Of a DNA stretch of 64,000 nucleotides, positions 22,889 to 33,539 are shown one piece after another. Below the pieces are notes generated by a model that saw only the letters and a list, made by a program, of their open reading frames with translations, was not told the DNA's origin and made no database searches. Origin of the DNA: Nannochloropsis oceanica. Lineage: Eukaryota > Sar > Eustigmatophyceae > Eustigmatales > Monodopsidaceae. The number at the start of each line of letters is the position of its first letter. Within the stretch, counting starts at the first letter, position 1. The DNA lies in contig CP038118.1 of the NCBI GenBank assembly GCA_004519485.1, positions 434,001-498,000 on the forward strand, written 5' to 3'. The position numbers and the translations under genes are program-made.

Positions 22889-23526
22889 TCGAGAGAAAAA
22901 GCCAAGATGTTCCCATGACAAATGAAAGGAGATGGTCAATGGTCCGATCATAATGGTTTCATTAACCGTTTCGTTACCAGAGCATGAAAAGGAAAGAAAA
23001 AAGAAAGCGCGACGTATGGATTGGATTACTGGGCCATGGACGATCTTTTCTTCCTCGAGCTTCTCGTCTTTGCTATACTGTTCACTATTATGAATATGAA
23101 GTCGAGGTACCTGTTTTGAGACGCATGACCATGCAAGCGAGACTGACTAGTTATTCAAAGCATATTAATATGCCACCTTGTCTACTGAAATCTATTGAGC
23201 ATTCCCCCGGGAATAGCTTTCAAGTGTCTGCTTAAGCAAAAGAGCTTATAATATATGTAAATTCAAATCATAGGGTATGCTTTGCACAGCAAAAAACGGC
23301 TCACCCGCTCAAATTTCGAACACGAACCGATGCGAGTTTGCCGTTGAGCGATCAGTTAAGCAAAGAACGACTGAGTGAGATCTTTGGTGGTCCGTCATGC
23401 TTAGTCCTCTCCATTGCTTCCTCCATGTCCTTGCTCCATGTTCCTTACTGTATCCTACATCCAGCCTTTGCACCCTCATCTTACCCTATGTATCATACAC
23501 CACGAACGACAGCCAAAAGGAGCGCC
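22889..23526. other. intergenic / 5' region
   Basis: Spacer between two genes on the same strand. It includes the 3' UTR of the HSP20 gene and the promoter of the next one. The frame of the next gene stays open back to about 23338, with an in-frame ATG at 23425, so part of this could be coding. Confidence 0.4.
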
Positions 23527-24474
23527 ATGTCGTCCGTTGCTGGGAGGGCGACCCCTCCCACAACCAAGGCCGCTTCGACTTCCTCGCCACATCAAGAACC
23601 CTCTTACTACTCTTTCCCGCCGCCGAAGCACGAGGGACAGAAGAAAACATGCATGGCCAAGGCCCGCGGCTGGATCTTCCTCGCCTTTCTCATCGGTTTT
23701 GCCCTCCTGAGCGGAACGGTCCTACGGCAGCCCATCATGGATAGCGAGACGTGGCTCAAGGACCAGGGAACCGTCGGACTGGCAGTCTTCGGCGTGGTAA
23801 GCTGGGTATTTATTATGATTGGGGGAAGTGCCAATCTCATCGACCTCATTAGCGGGTTTGTGTACGGTGGAAAGACGGGCTTCATCCTGTCCTACGTGAT
23901 CAAACTCTTGTCGACCACCCTTGCGTACCTGGCCGGAAGGTATCTTTTGCGCGACATGCTAATGAACTACTTCTTTAGAGAATACGTATGGTTAGCCGCG
24001 ATGGCCAAACTCGTGGAGGAACGGCCCTGGCAAAGCAACATCCTCTTGCGCCTTTCGATCATCCCTGCGGCCGTGAAGAGCTACGGCCTCGGTGCCATAC
24101 AAGACCCCCCCTTGCCCTTCTTCACTTGTGCCCTCATTGTCATGGCATTACTTTCTTGGGTGCTTGCTGACCTAGGGGCCAAGCTGAAGGATCCTGCAGA
24201 TATTTTCAAAGCCAAAAGCAAGGGAAGTCAGATCCTGGAGATCATCGGCATCGTGTCTATTTTTTTGGTCTTGGTGTGTGGCGGCTATTATGGTCGAAAG
24301 TATGTGCGACAGATCAATGCGGAGAAGGAGGCAGAGATGGCAGCTGTGGCTCCGGCGACCAGCGATGATGGTAGCGGTTCGGGGACGACCCTAGAGGAAG
24401 GACCCGAGGCGGAGGAGGTATTGTTCAGCAGCAAGGACATTGTTGAGACGCAGGCTACGCCACCGGTGGCATGA
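23527..24474 (+). CDS. SNARE-associated / VTT (TVP38-TMEM64-like) membrane protein
   Basis: Single exon, 315 residues from the ATG at 23527 (context GCC ATGT). An alternative in-frame ATG at 23425 would add 34 residues. After a Pro/Ser-rich N-terminus come hydrophobic segments at about WIFLAFLIGFALLSG, VGLAVFGVVSWVFIMIGG, a re-entrant-like segment with SGFVYGGKTGF, CALIVMALLSWVLADL and a C-terminal EIIGIVSIFLVLVCGGYYG. The GFVYGGKTG and LRLSIIPAAVKSYGLGA blocks match the conserved VTT/DedA core (F/Y-G-x-x-x-G and R-hydrophobic-P-x-x-N/K-Y). The family sits in ER/Golgi membranes and its better known members act as lipid scramblases or in trafficking. The acidic C-terminal tail is cytosolic by inference. 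Confidence 0.82.
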   Translation: MSSVAGRATPPTTKAASTSSPHQEPSYYSFPPPKHEGQKKTCMAKARGWIFLAFLIGFALLSGTVLRQPIMDSETWLKDQGTVGLAVFGVVSWVFIMIGGSANLIDLISGFVYGGKTGFILSYVIKLLSTTLAYLAGRYLLRDMLMNYFFREYVWLAAMAKLVEERPWQSNILLRLSIIPAAVKSYGLGAIQDPPLPFFTCALIVMALLSWVLADLGAKLKDPADIFKAKSKGSQILEIIGIVSIFLVLVCGGYYGRKYVRQINAEKEAEMAAVAPATSDDGSGSGTTLEEGPEAEEVLFSSKDIVETQATPPVA

Positions 24475-25477
24475 AGTAGATCAATGGGATGGACGCCCAA
24501 AAAGTGACAATTCAAAAAAATGAAAAGGAAACAAAAATCAAACTTGGTAGTAAGAATGGCATGCATGTGACAATCACAAAGCAAGTTATATACTCAGAAA
24601 GAAGGGAAACACATGTGGTATTAATTACATGTTCAGGAATCCTCAAAAAGATTGCGATGCATGTTTGCATCTTTCATTGACTTGAAACGATTTTGCACGG
24701 TTTCTTTGTATTTATAACGGAACTCGATTTCTACGTGGCAGGAAAAAAAACATCAAGAAGACTGAATCAATTATAACGGACAAATCGACAGGGGGGGAAA
24801 AGGCATGTACATTGTTTTAATTGGAGCATTTTTGTATACGTGTCATTGTATGTGCATGCTTTCCTCCTTCGCTTTAATTGCTCTTCCATAAAGTTAAGTG
24901 AACGTAAGAGATGGCCGACACCGCGACCGATGGTTTAGACTCTTCAGACAGGAGCAATGGGATGGGAGCTGGAAAGAGATATTTTGTAATAAGAGACCGC
25001 CAAGAATGGGAAACTATACTCTTGAAAAGTTAAAAAACAAATTGGAATCACAGAAAAACTTTAGGAACAGGGGCAATCAAGCGGGGAGAGTTTCAGAAGG
25101 AACATTTGGACTGCCTTTATACTCACTTGGCTTCCCCGGTGCTGCTTGCTATGTACATGTTTTATCGCCGTCCTGCTGCACCTTGTGCTGGTGCTGGTAT
25201 TGCCCCTGCCTTCTTGTTGCTTTTAGAAGAGAGGAACTAAAAAAGAAAGAGAACAGGCGGAAAGATGGTGCCCGGCGCATAGAAAAAGCACCGGCTACTG
25301 CCTTGCCTTTCCGCTTCTTGATATTTGTACACTTACCTCCATCTCTGCTGCTGCTGCTGCTGCTGCTGCTGGCCTCTCGTCCTTCCTTGACACCGTTTTT
25401 ACACTTTCGGATCATCTCCTTCCCCGTTATTCAAGTAATCACTTTCCTACCTCAAGACAGGAATATTTCGGGACAAA
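24475..25477. other. intergenic, convergent 3' ends
   Basis: About 1 kb, AT-rich at its left side. The reading frame at 24898-25572 overlaps a Leu/Ser simple-repeat stretch (CTG)n near 25349-25370 and has no protein-like features. No gene supported. Confidence 0.4.
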
Positions 25478-26866
25478 TTAAATCAGATTCCCCCGGCTAT
25501 CGAACCAAGAAACTGCCGTCGACCGCAGCCCATCCATCGTCCCCGCCTCCCTCAGCTTCCCCACCATCTTGAGCATGGTAGGCGGCCAATGACAGTCCAT
25601 TTTCAAGTAGTCCGAATCCAGTAAGCGGGGGTCCCGCGCAATGGCTTCACGGTAGTAATCAATTCCAACGACAAACCTGCCGAGCGTCCAATCGAGGGCC
25701 GCGATGGCCAGGAGCATTTCTGCGTAGTCTGGGTTCCTCTGTGTGATGGTCTCTAGCATGAAGATGCCTCTAGCGACGTTGCCATTTTCCACTTCCAAGA
25801 GAGCGACCTTCCCGCGAGTTGCGGGGCTAGCTGGTAAGAGCACCAGGGCTCGGCGGTAATACTCCAAGGCCATGTCATGCTGCCGGGTCCTAGTCAGAAC
25901 GTCTCCCGCATTCAGGTAAAGACGGTGGTTTTCGGGGTCTAGGACAAGGGCATGGTCATAGTCTGCAATGGCAGTCTCATAAAACTGGAATGCGTCGGAC
26001 TCGCGATCCGGGAGGAGGCTGTCCGCCATCATCTCGAAGGCTAGTCCCCGGTTCGTATAATACTCGGCGCTTGGAGCGAGCTCGATGCTTCTGCTGTAGT
26101 CCAACAAGGCCTCGCTCACCCGTGACAACGAGCAGCGGACGTTACCTCTGTTAGAAAATGCCCTGTGAGAATTGTGTTTACAGGTAGCGTGAGGCAGCGA
26201 GGAGCAAAGGCAACGAACGGTGGATCTCCCTCCAAGGACAGTTGCTTGAAGGATTATCACTAAGTTGGTCCCTATCATTACTTCCCCTTGTTCGTCCCTC
26301 CCTCCTCCCAGAACAATCACTTACTTCGCCACAAGCTGCTTGTCCCGGTCATTCAAGGCGGCATAGTCACTATCAAACAGGCCAATCAATTCAGTGTACA
26401 CGTCCTCCGCCTCCTCGTACCGAAAAGCGTGCGTCAAATCGAGCCCTCTTTTTAGCATCTCAAATTGCAATTCCTGCAATGATTTGTGCGTGACCGTGCC
26501 AACTGCCGCCGTGCTGGTTGATGTGTAAGCTTGTGCGCTCGGAAGTGCAGCCCCCGCGTTTCCAACAGTCAATCCCGTCCAGGAGGCCCCGGCGGTCAAA
26601 CCCAATGTTACCCTTACGTATCGCCGCAGTGCACCCTTTCGGTTCACGCATGGTCGAGTGTGGGTGTTGGATTCTGCTTCACCTTCAGTGCCCGCGGCGA
26701 AGGTGATGCTCGTCGTGGTAGTGGTTTTAATTGTTGTCGTCGTGGTGGGAACGGGGGGGCGACGCCGCAGCTGAAGTGCCGCAGATGCGGTGGGACAGAC
26801 TGTCACGAAGCCTAGGACGAACTGCATCCCATAAAGGAAAATCAGGGCACACAGAAGATTCACCAT
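25478..26866 (-). CDS. TPR protein with signal, transit and lumen-type targeting
   Basis: Model: complement(join(25478..26162, 26325..26866)), 408 residues; phase-2 junction, GTAAGT donor, TTCTCACAG acceptor. The start has a signal-peptide core (LLCALIFLYGMQFVL) followed by GFVTV, a heterokont plastid cleavage motif with Phe. A second hydrophobic stretch with a preceding Arg pair (RRYVRV..LGLTAGASWTGL) ends in AALPSAQA, which looks like a thylakoid-lumen transfer signal, possibly Tat-type. The mature part holds about five TPR-like helix pairs (EALLDYSRSIELAPSAEYYT, AIADYDHALVLDPENHRLYL, ALEYYRRALVLLPASP, GIDYYREAIARDP). Plant chloroplast-lumen TPR proteins have the same plan. Likely a scaffold or assembly factor in photosynthetic membranes; the partner is unknown. 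Confidence 0.82.
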
Positions 26867-27639
26867 TTTGCGATAACTTGTGCTTTGTGTGCCACAACGT
26901 CGTTCGAGAAGAGGACGGGGCCGCGGCGTGGCAGAGGGGTTCGTCCTAACGAGGCAGAGGCGGCAAAAAAATAGTTTCGAGGTCGATTTCTGTGTACCAG
27001 GAGAAGGTAAGGAAGCAATCGGTGAGACACTGACATGATGATGCCGAACACGGAGAGCTTCGGCAGGTTTTGTCTTTCGCGTAAAGCACAGGCCATGAAG
27101 GGAGTGCGGCTGGTAACGTCACCATTACAGCGACTGCAGTTGAGAGTCTGGTCGAAATGAGCGAGCAGCTGCAGCACTGCGTCGCGTCAGAGGCAGTGGC
27201 AGTGGAGTAGTTCTTTTGAGCGTTCCTACATCTCTCTAGAACTATCGCATGCAACCTGACGTCTTCGAGGACTTGCATACGAGGGGGAGCCTTCCAACAA
27301 GAAATTGTTGTCATCCCTTATTTCCTTGTCCGAGTTTTTCTAGCGACTTTGACAGGTTTTTTGACCTGGCAAAGTCCCCGGACGGCCCACACAGGGCCAG
27401 GAGGAGAGGGGGAAGGAGGATAAAAGAGGAGGTCAGCGGGAAGGCTACACATAGAGTGTCCGCATATCTTGCCGCGGTTGACCAAACCGAAGATCATGGG
27501 GACGAGCTTCCCCACGGACCATACTCCTGTACACCCGTAGGATATTACGTGCCCCATTGCCGTCTCGGGACACGAACTGTTCACAGGTGTCACACCAATA
27601 CAGTCCTCGGAGACGCATCGTCTCCCTCCTGCTCCTCCT

Positions 27640-27860
27640 CCTCTTCCCCCTTCTTCTTCTTCCTCTTCCTCTTCTTCTTCTTCTCCCTCTTCTTTTTCTT
27701 CTTCTCCTTCTTTTTCTTCTTCTTCTTCTTCTTCTTCTTCTTCTTCTTCTTCTTCTTCTTCTTCTTCTTCTTCTTCTTCTTCTTCTTCTTCTTCCTCTTC
27801 CTCTTATTCTTCTTCCTCTTCTTCCTCTTTTACCTCTTCCTCTCCTCCTTCAAAGTCCTC
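27640..27860. repeat. (TTC)n / CTT-rich pyrimidine microsatellite
   Basis: About 220 bp of pyrimidine-only sequence, with an almost pure TTC core at 27712-27795 flanked by CCT/CTT variants. The GAA/TTC mirror symmetry allows triplex (H-DNA) formation. Confidence 0.95.
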
Positions 27861-27906
27861 AAGCAATCTCATTGTCGCTCGCTGTTTTCGCATTTTTGCC
27901 TTTCTT

Positions 27907-27945
27907 TTTTCCCTCCCTCCCTCCCTCCCTCCCTCCCTCCCTCAG
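27907..27945. repeat. (CCCT)n microsatellite
   Basis: About nine CCCT units on the + strand, followed within 100 bp by GGGA tracts (28029-28100) in the opposite orientation. Confidence 0.9.
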
Positions 27946-28392
27946 GGCCTCTGGCTCGGGACCTCGGCAGGGATTATGAAGACAGTTCCGAAATATATGA
28001 CGGCCGTGGTGGTCAAGGACAAGGTAGGGATGGAGGGAGGGAGGGAGGAAAAGGGGGAGGAAGGGAAGGAGGGAGAGGGGGAGGGAAAAGCCAGCCATGG
28101 GGAGGAGAAGGATCACAGCACCACTTGAAATGTGCGGGCATGGCTTGTGTAGATTTGAATCGACCAACACACCCTCCCTCCTTGCTTCCCTCGGTCGCTC
28201 CCTCCCCCTTTCCCTCCCTCCCAGCACTTCACGCCCACACGTAACCAAATGAACAAGAATTAAAATCAACGCGTAGACAGAAACAAAAAGCTGGACTTTG
28301 ACTTTCTCTCCTCGAGAGCAATCTAAAATATCTCGATTTTTAATTAGTCGAAGGAAACGACACCCCTTCGGTCTTCTCTCCCTTTCTTTTTT

Positions 28393-29673
28393 TCACACAT
28401 CCACTCCACCGTCCTCAGTCCATCTTTCCGGCCGCTCCCCACCCCTGTCTTTCTTGGCAGCTTCCAAGGCTCGAAACGCGGCGATGGCCAGAACTATGTT
28501 GGTGACGCCTGCCGGTGAGTAGAGAGGGATGGAGGGAGAAAGGATGGGACGAGAGATAGAGAAGAGGGAAGTGAGGTCAGGCGAGGAGGACGAAGGGATT
28601 GAGACGGCGGGTCGCTTTCTGGAGGGTTCTGTTTAGGATAAGCCGGAGAGGTTGACACAGAAACCATAGCACTAATGGCATGAAATCACAGCCGCTAAAT
28701 GCCAAGGAGGGAAGGGGATGATGCAAAGATTGATAAAGGAGTGAGGGAGTGTGGGAGGGAGGGAGGGAGGGAGGGAAGAAGGGAGGGAGGGAGGAAGGGC
28801 GTACCTAGCAAGGACTCAGCCACGCCGTGAATGTAGTCGATGTTAGCCAGGAGCTCGTCGTAGATGAGCTTGGCCGCGATCCCTCCGATAATGGTGGAGA
28901 TGACGAAAATCAAAAGGGAGGCAAAGCCCCATTTCATCGTCTGAAGGCGTGGAGGGAGGGAGGGAGGGGGGGAGGGAGGGAGGGCAAGGGGTGGAGGGAG
29001 CGTGTGATCTAGAGAGAACAAGGCCTGCTCGGACAAGAAACGTGAACAATTCAAAAGAAAAGAAGAACCCAAGGCGCAATCTCTTCACCTGTCCCCCTCC
29101 CTCCCTCCCTTTCTCCCTGCCTCCCTCCCTCCCTACCTTTGGTATGGGAAAGTCGTCAGCCCAGATATTCTTCAGAAACCACAAGTAAGGAAACAAGGAC
29201 GAGGCAAAGACTGCACCGTAATTCACCTCCTTCAACCAATTCAGCGTGTATGTCCCTGCGGTCTCCAGCCAATCGCCATCTTGGCCAGCGAGGAGGACGG
29301 AAGGGGGGGAGGAGAGGAGGGAGAGGACCCCGGTGGTGGTGCTCTGAATCAAGTCGAAATCGGGGAGAGTGGCCTCGAGGGGAGAAGTCCGAGAGAATGG
29401 GAAAGCGGGCGATATATGGGTTAGGTCGTGTGTAGTGTGTGAGCAGGGCACGGGGAGAAGGGAGACGGGACGGACGGGGATAAAGGAGGGATAGCATCGC
29501 AGCGCCCGGAAAACTCACTTTGAGCGAGATGATGGAGAGGAGGAAGGGAGGCGGGACACCATCTGACTAGAGGGTAGACGCATGGGCACGAAGGCTCTGA
29601 CTGGCGCACTGATGGGGTGTGTACTGAGGGAGCACTTGGCTATTGAAATAAAGATGATGGCGCCGGCTCCCAT
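28393..29673 (-). CDS. DUF3593-like plastid membrane protein with bipartite targeting
   Basis: Model: complement(join(28393..28508, 28805..28940, 29137..29341, 29519..29673)), 203 residues; phases 2, 0 and 1 all agree. The first exon reads MGAGAIIFISIAKCSLS..., then VRAFVPMRLPSSQMVSRLP: a short signal peptide, then AFVP and a Ser/Arg-rich transit peptide, typical for complex plastids. The mature part has three hydrophobic segments: YGAVFASSLFPYLWFLKNI, WGFASLLIFVISTIIGGIAA and GVTNIVLAIAAFRAL. The blocks FPYLWFL, LANIDYIHGVAESLLGVTN match the DUF3593 family of cyanobacteria and plastids (SLANVDWLHGGAESLLTLTN-like). Function of that family is not known. The second exon start uses the second AG of a CAGAG acceptor; the acceptor could be misplaced by a few bases. 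Introns carry CCCT/GGGA tracts. Confidence 0.75.
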
Positions 29674-30578
29674 GGCCACCTATTTAGTTGGTGGGTAGTT
29701 TGATGTGATCGGCTGAAAGGAGGGATGAGATCGCTGTCTTGTTTGCTTGGTCCTGCGACTAGAGTCCGGAATTGTATGTCTTTCCATTTCCTCAGAAAGG
29801 GAAGGAATGGAATGTCGTGGTTGACAGCCAAAAGGGCAAGGGAGCATGGCATACAAAGGACGTCTGCGAATTGAAGAAGGAAAAGAAGCAAAAAAAATAG
29901 ATCAATCAAAGGTGCCTAGCTTTTTCTCGTTGGTCAACTTGCTTAGTTCCTCACTATTTTTAACGTCATGTCTTAGTTCATCCTGGTTTCCAAAATCTGA
30001 ATCACGCTTTGATACTGGGCTCAGTGTTTAGTAGCCTGCAATTTTGCATTGCATACATACATGGTAAAGGGACTTCTAGCTTTAGAGTTCTATTATATAT
30101 GATGTCTTCCAAAGCATGGCTCAGGCCCGTGTGTCTCGGCGCCTTCCTTGGAATTGGAAGACATGGTTTGCCCGAAGAAAAGAAAACAAAACCTTTAAGT
30201 CAGGCTCACCAATCTCTCCTTTCCTTTGTTTGCACTGGTCATATTTATATGTCCCGAGGCTTCTACTTCTCCCCTTGAGTCGAGATGAACAACAGCACAA
30301 CTAGAAAATCTATCCAAGCACTGTGAGCTTTCATTTTTTTAAGGTAGTGTTAAATAAGAGCGTGGAAGTACAACGCTCCATGTGCAATGCACGCATACGT
30401 GCTCAACCCACCACACATGTCCTAATGGTGCTTGAGACTCCAGAAGACCGTCCCCCTCTCTTCCACTTCTGCCTCCTCCCTCACTACCTACATACACATG
30501 TAGCACCCACCCCCCCAAACGCCAAATTTCTTGTACATTCATTTTCAGATCCTTTCACCTCCCTCGTTCTCCTACTTC
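29674..30578. other. intergenic
   Basis: Between the 5' end of the DUF3593-like gene and the 3' end of the next gene on the same strand. A - strand open frame (29640-29909) starts with a hydrophobic segment (FFLLLFLLQF) and could be an alternative upstream exon of the DUF3593-like gene. Otherwise I see nothing. Confidence 0.35.
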
Positions 30579-31587
30579 TCACTTCGCTTCATCAGCCGCT
30601 ACCGCCGCTGCATTCGCTGCATTCGCTGCATTCGCTTCCTTTACCCTCTGACAATACGCCACGCCAGCATCCACACTATTGGCACGTGCACCCAAAGTGC
30701 CTACCCCCGTGCTGCTCGCAGCATAATACGGCTCAAAATACACAGAGGTCGCGACGTTGGCCATCTTTCTGGCCTCCGCGGGACGGTGCTCATTTATGTC
30801 CACATGGGCAAGGTCAGGCGTGCCAGCCTTCTTCGCCAGAAAGTGCTCTATGTGGGACTCGAAGGCCGTATCAAGCTTGTCGGCCGTGGCCGTTCGTTCC
30901 TTAATAGCATGTTGCAAGGGGTTCTGTTTCGATCGGAAGGGTGAGAGGAAGAAAAGGGATGTGATAATGAGTGCCTGAGCGTGAGATGAAACGAGAAGGA
31001 GGGTACCAGGGATATCCATCTCGTAAAGTTGAGTCGTCCACAACAGCCTCAAGATCAATGGCCACAATCAAGGGCGATAATAAGGCGCGTGTGGTAGGGT
31101 GGGAGAATTCACCCCGGCGAGTAGGACAGCAAACCAAGGTGATCGTGCCGGGGGCGCGTTAACCTTATCAAATATCTCCTTCTACTACAAAGCGACACCA
31201 GCCTCCAAAAAGCTACAGATACTGAATGTCCGTATGTACGGCATGTTCAGGCTTAGGCGCAAACGATTGTATAGCCAGCGTGAAAAAAAGAGAAGTGGTG
31301 AGGATGGAGACGTCCTGGCTCGTCAGGAAGGGCATCGACAGCTACAGGATAAGCGCCCGCGGCACAGGCACTAAAGATACATGCTCACACCAGCGCTTCA
31401 TACGGCTGCCCCTACAGCTTGTCCGTCCGCTGTGCATCCCACTTACCATATTGCTTCTCGTGCTGGGCGTGCTTCTGATGATGGTAGAGTCGGACTCTCC
31501 CAAATCCTTGGCTTGTGGCAGACTCTGTGCAATGGAGGGCAAATTATGAGCATGCGGATACGAATATATAGTGGAAGAGACAAACAT
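30579..31587 (-). CDS. small protein of unknown function, two exons
   Basis: Model: complement(join(30579..30923, 31447..31587)), 161 residues; phase-0 junction with GTAAGT donor and CGAAACAG acceptor. The first exon reads MFVSSTIYSYPHAHNLPSIA and then a Ser/Thr-rich region; an acceptor-like CACAG at 31525 means that an upstream exon instead of this start is possible. The second exon holds a helical charged region (AIKERTATADKLDTAFESHI, KKAGTPDLAHVDINEHRPAE) and ends in an Ala/Asn-rich tail (NAANAANAAAVAADEAK). The N-terminus could be a mitochondrial presequence, but the signal is weak. It is divergent from NDUFS5, with 380 bp between the starts. Family not recognised. Confidence 0.5.
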
Positions 31588-31967
31588 AGGGCATGACGAG
31601 GGGGTGGAGGGCAGGGGCAGACTCCGCAATCTAAGCAAGAAGGCAACACTCTCGATTCTCCACACACAAACATCACTCGCTCCGCTGTGCGCATGTTGAG
31701 CACATGAGACATTTCTTTCATCTCCTCCTTTCAGACTTTTTGCGCTCTCCTCGCTCTCTTGGTTCCCCTTCGCACTCCCACCACAACATGACCGCCACGT
31801 TTCAATCAGCTTCCTTTTCCCTCATCTCATAACTCAGGTCTGTACCAGCCAGTACCGTCCGTACAATCACCAGAGGGGGAGGAGCAGCCAGCAACGGGGC
31901 AAGCAAGAGCGTGTCCCATCTGATCTACCGAGCTAAGACCAGCCTCTAGCCTCGTTGCTCTGCAACA
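31588..31967. promoter_or_regulatory. divergent promoter region
   Basis: Separates the starts of two divergent genes (unknown 161-residue protein and NDUFS5) and must contain both promoters and 5' UTRs. No TATA box or repeated operator-like motif stands out; the class call is positional. Confidence 0.4.
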
Positions 31968-32791
31968 ATGGTACGTACACTCGTATAAGGAGAGGGCGAC
32001 GCCGTTCTAAGCTACTTGCTGCCGGTTGCTTTGCATATTCTTGACGAATTACCGCAGAGATGCAGGCGTAAGAAAGCACAGGTCATTCCCGACTGCCTGC
32101 TGGTGAGCCTTCCACCCTCTGGGCATTTTCCAATCTAATTATATCTTCCTACCCCGTAACAAAACACTACAGTCTTCAGGTTTCGGTGTCAAGGGCTCTG
32201 TGGGTCGATGTTATCCCATTTGGTCCGCATTTGAGAAGTGCTTGGTACGTGAGTGCAGGCCTGGGTCTCGTGTTCATTGGGGAGTGCCTCCCAAAGAGAG
32301 TGCATCCCCACTAATGTATCTCACTTTCTTTCCCCATTATCACTCCCATGTCTATTAGGCGACTGCTCCTCATTTCAAGGAGTGCATGGATTTTCGTGAC
32401 GACTATGTGGAGTGCCTCCATCATCGCAAAGAGGTGGGTGCTGTCGCTTTCCTCTGCCCTCTGCCCCTGAAGAGACTCCTTCGTCTCTTTTCTGCCACGC
32501 CCGCCAGATAGGAATGTCGAGGACAAAGTCTTCATACGTTTTGTGGGGAAAGGACATTTAAGCAATCTTTCCTTCCTTATCTTCATCTATGTGTTGCCTT
32601 GCAAGGGTCATCACTCGTCCACATAATCTCTAATACCCCCCCCCCTTCATCCCTCCCTCCCTTTTCTATCTTCTTCCTTCTAAATCAAAAAACAGTATGC
32701 ACGCGTGCAGGCTATTGAAAAGCAACGCGTGCTGATGGAGAGCGGACAAGGAGAGGAGGCGGGGGGACATGGCGGTGGGGGTGGGCATTAA
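31968..32791 (+). CDS. NDUFS5: NADH dehydrogenase (complex I) subunit NDUFS5-like, twin CX9C
   Basis: Five coding exons: join(31968..31970, 32058..32102, 32173..32244, 32359..32433, 32696..32791), 96 residues, all junctions phase 0. The first coding exon is only the ATG, directly followed by GTACGT. The protein has SGFGVKGSVGRCYPIWSAFE, then two CX9C motifs: C-YPIWSAFEK-C and C-MDFRDDYVE-C, followed by LHHRKEYARVQAIEKQ. This matches plant and animal NDUFS5 (CFDFW..C / C..REDYLECLHH.KE). The protein sits on the intermembrane-space side of complex I and is imported and oxidised by the MIA pathway in other eukaryotes. It ends in a Gly/His tail. The family match is strong; the ATG-only exon is inferred from the only consistent splice chain. 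Confidence 0.85.
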
Positions 32792-33539
32792 ATCCTGAGA
32801 AAGATGAGACATTGAGAAAGGATAAGATAAAGAGAGAGGATAAGACTGAATGGAAAGGAAGAGGGCGATTAGCTCTTCACAAGAGATGCATCAAATTGAA
32901 AGGACGGAGACAAGTGAGAAGAGGTTTTAATAGAATAAGCGTTCTCGGGTCTGCTGCGCAAGGAGCGGGGACCTGGTTGTCTTTGTTGTTTGTCTGATTG
33001 ACAAAAGAAGGAAGAAGAGAGCAAGGTGGGGAATGGGATAATGGAAAGAAAAGATTCTAAAGTCATAATGCCTTGATGTTTCTTGGTTTGCTGGTTCTTT
33101 TGCTTGCTCGCTGATGTTCCTTCCTACTTGCGTCGCGTGCTGGCGACGCAATCACCCAAAAGCATTTCTTGTACAAGGCGGCCTCTCGGGACAAGGGCCG
33201 TCACACGTTTAGTTTGTCTTGTTTCCCGCGTGACGAGCCCGGGTAGACTCCACGGTTGAAGGGAGCAAAGTCCCTACCGATGCAGGTGTTGCTCTGTCGG
33301 GAGTCGGCGAGTGCGATCCAGTCACTGGAAGGTGCCCCCTCCCCCCCCCCAGGAGGATAAGTCCTTGGTGCTGATAGGCCTTTCCGGAACAGTCCCACCC
33401 CCGAACGCTTTCTGAACCACCGCCACGACTGCTATGACTCACCGGGGCCCTGCCTCCCTCTACATCTAGGAGCAGAAGATGGAGGGAAAAGGTGGAGGCA
33501 CAGGGTGGAGCCGCCTTGCAAGTCGCCACTCGATTCCTC
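32792..33539. other. intergenic, convergent 3' ends
   Basis: Purine-rich 3' flank of NDUFS5 followed by a region of mixed composition up to the SMARCD-like stop. No gene or repeat beyond short G/C homopolymers (about 33340). Confidence 0.4.

Larger units (their letters stand above)
26867..28392. other. long non-genic region with simple repeats
   Basis: No supported gene in about 1.5 kb. Open frames here are products of repeats: the + strand frame at 27249-28244 contains a poly-Phe run read from the TTC repeat. The left third (26867-27600) is the 5' side of the TPR gene; the right third has alternating GGGA and CCCT tracts. The purine/pyrimidine asymmetry is extreme (see the repeat entries). 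Confidence 0.5.

Noticed and set aside
27249-28244. 331-codon frame with a poly-Phe run
   Set aside because: The frame is created by the TTC microsatellite; the sequence on both sides is not protein-like.
27900-29150. CRISPR-like regular repeats in the GGGA/CCCT tracts
   Set aside because: These are tetranucleotide microsatellites without spacers, in a eukaryotic genome.
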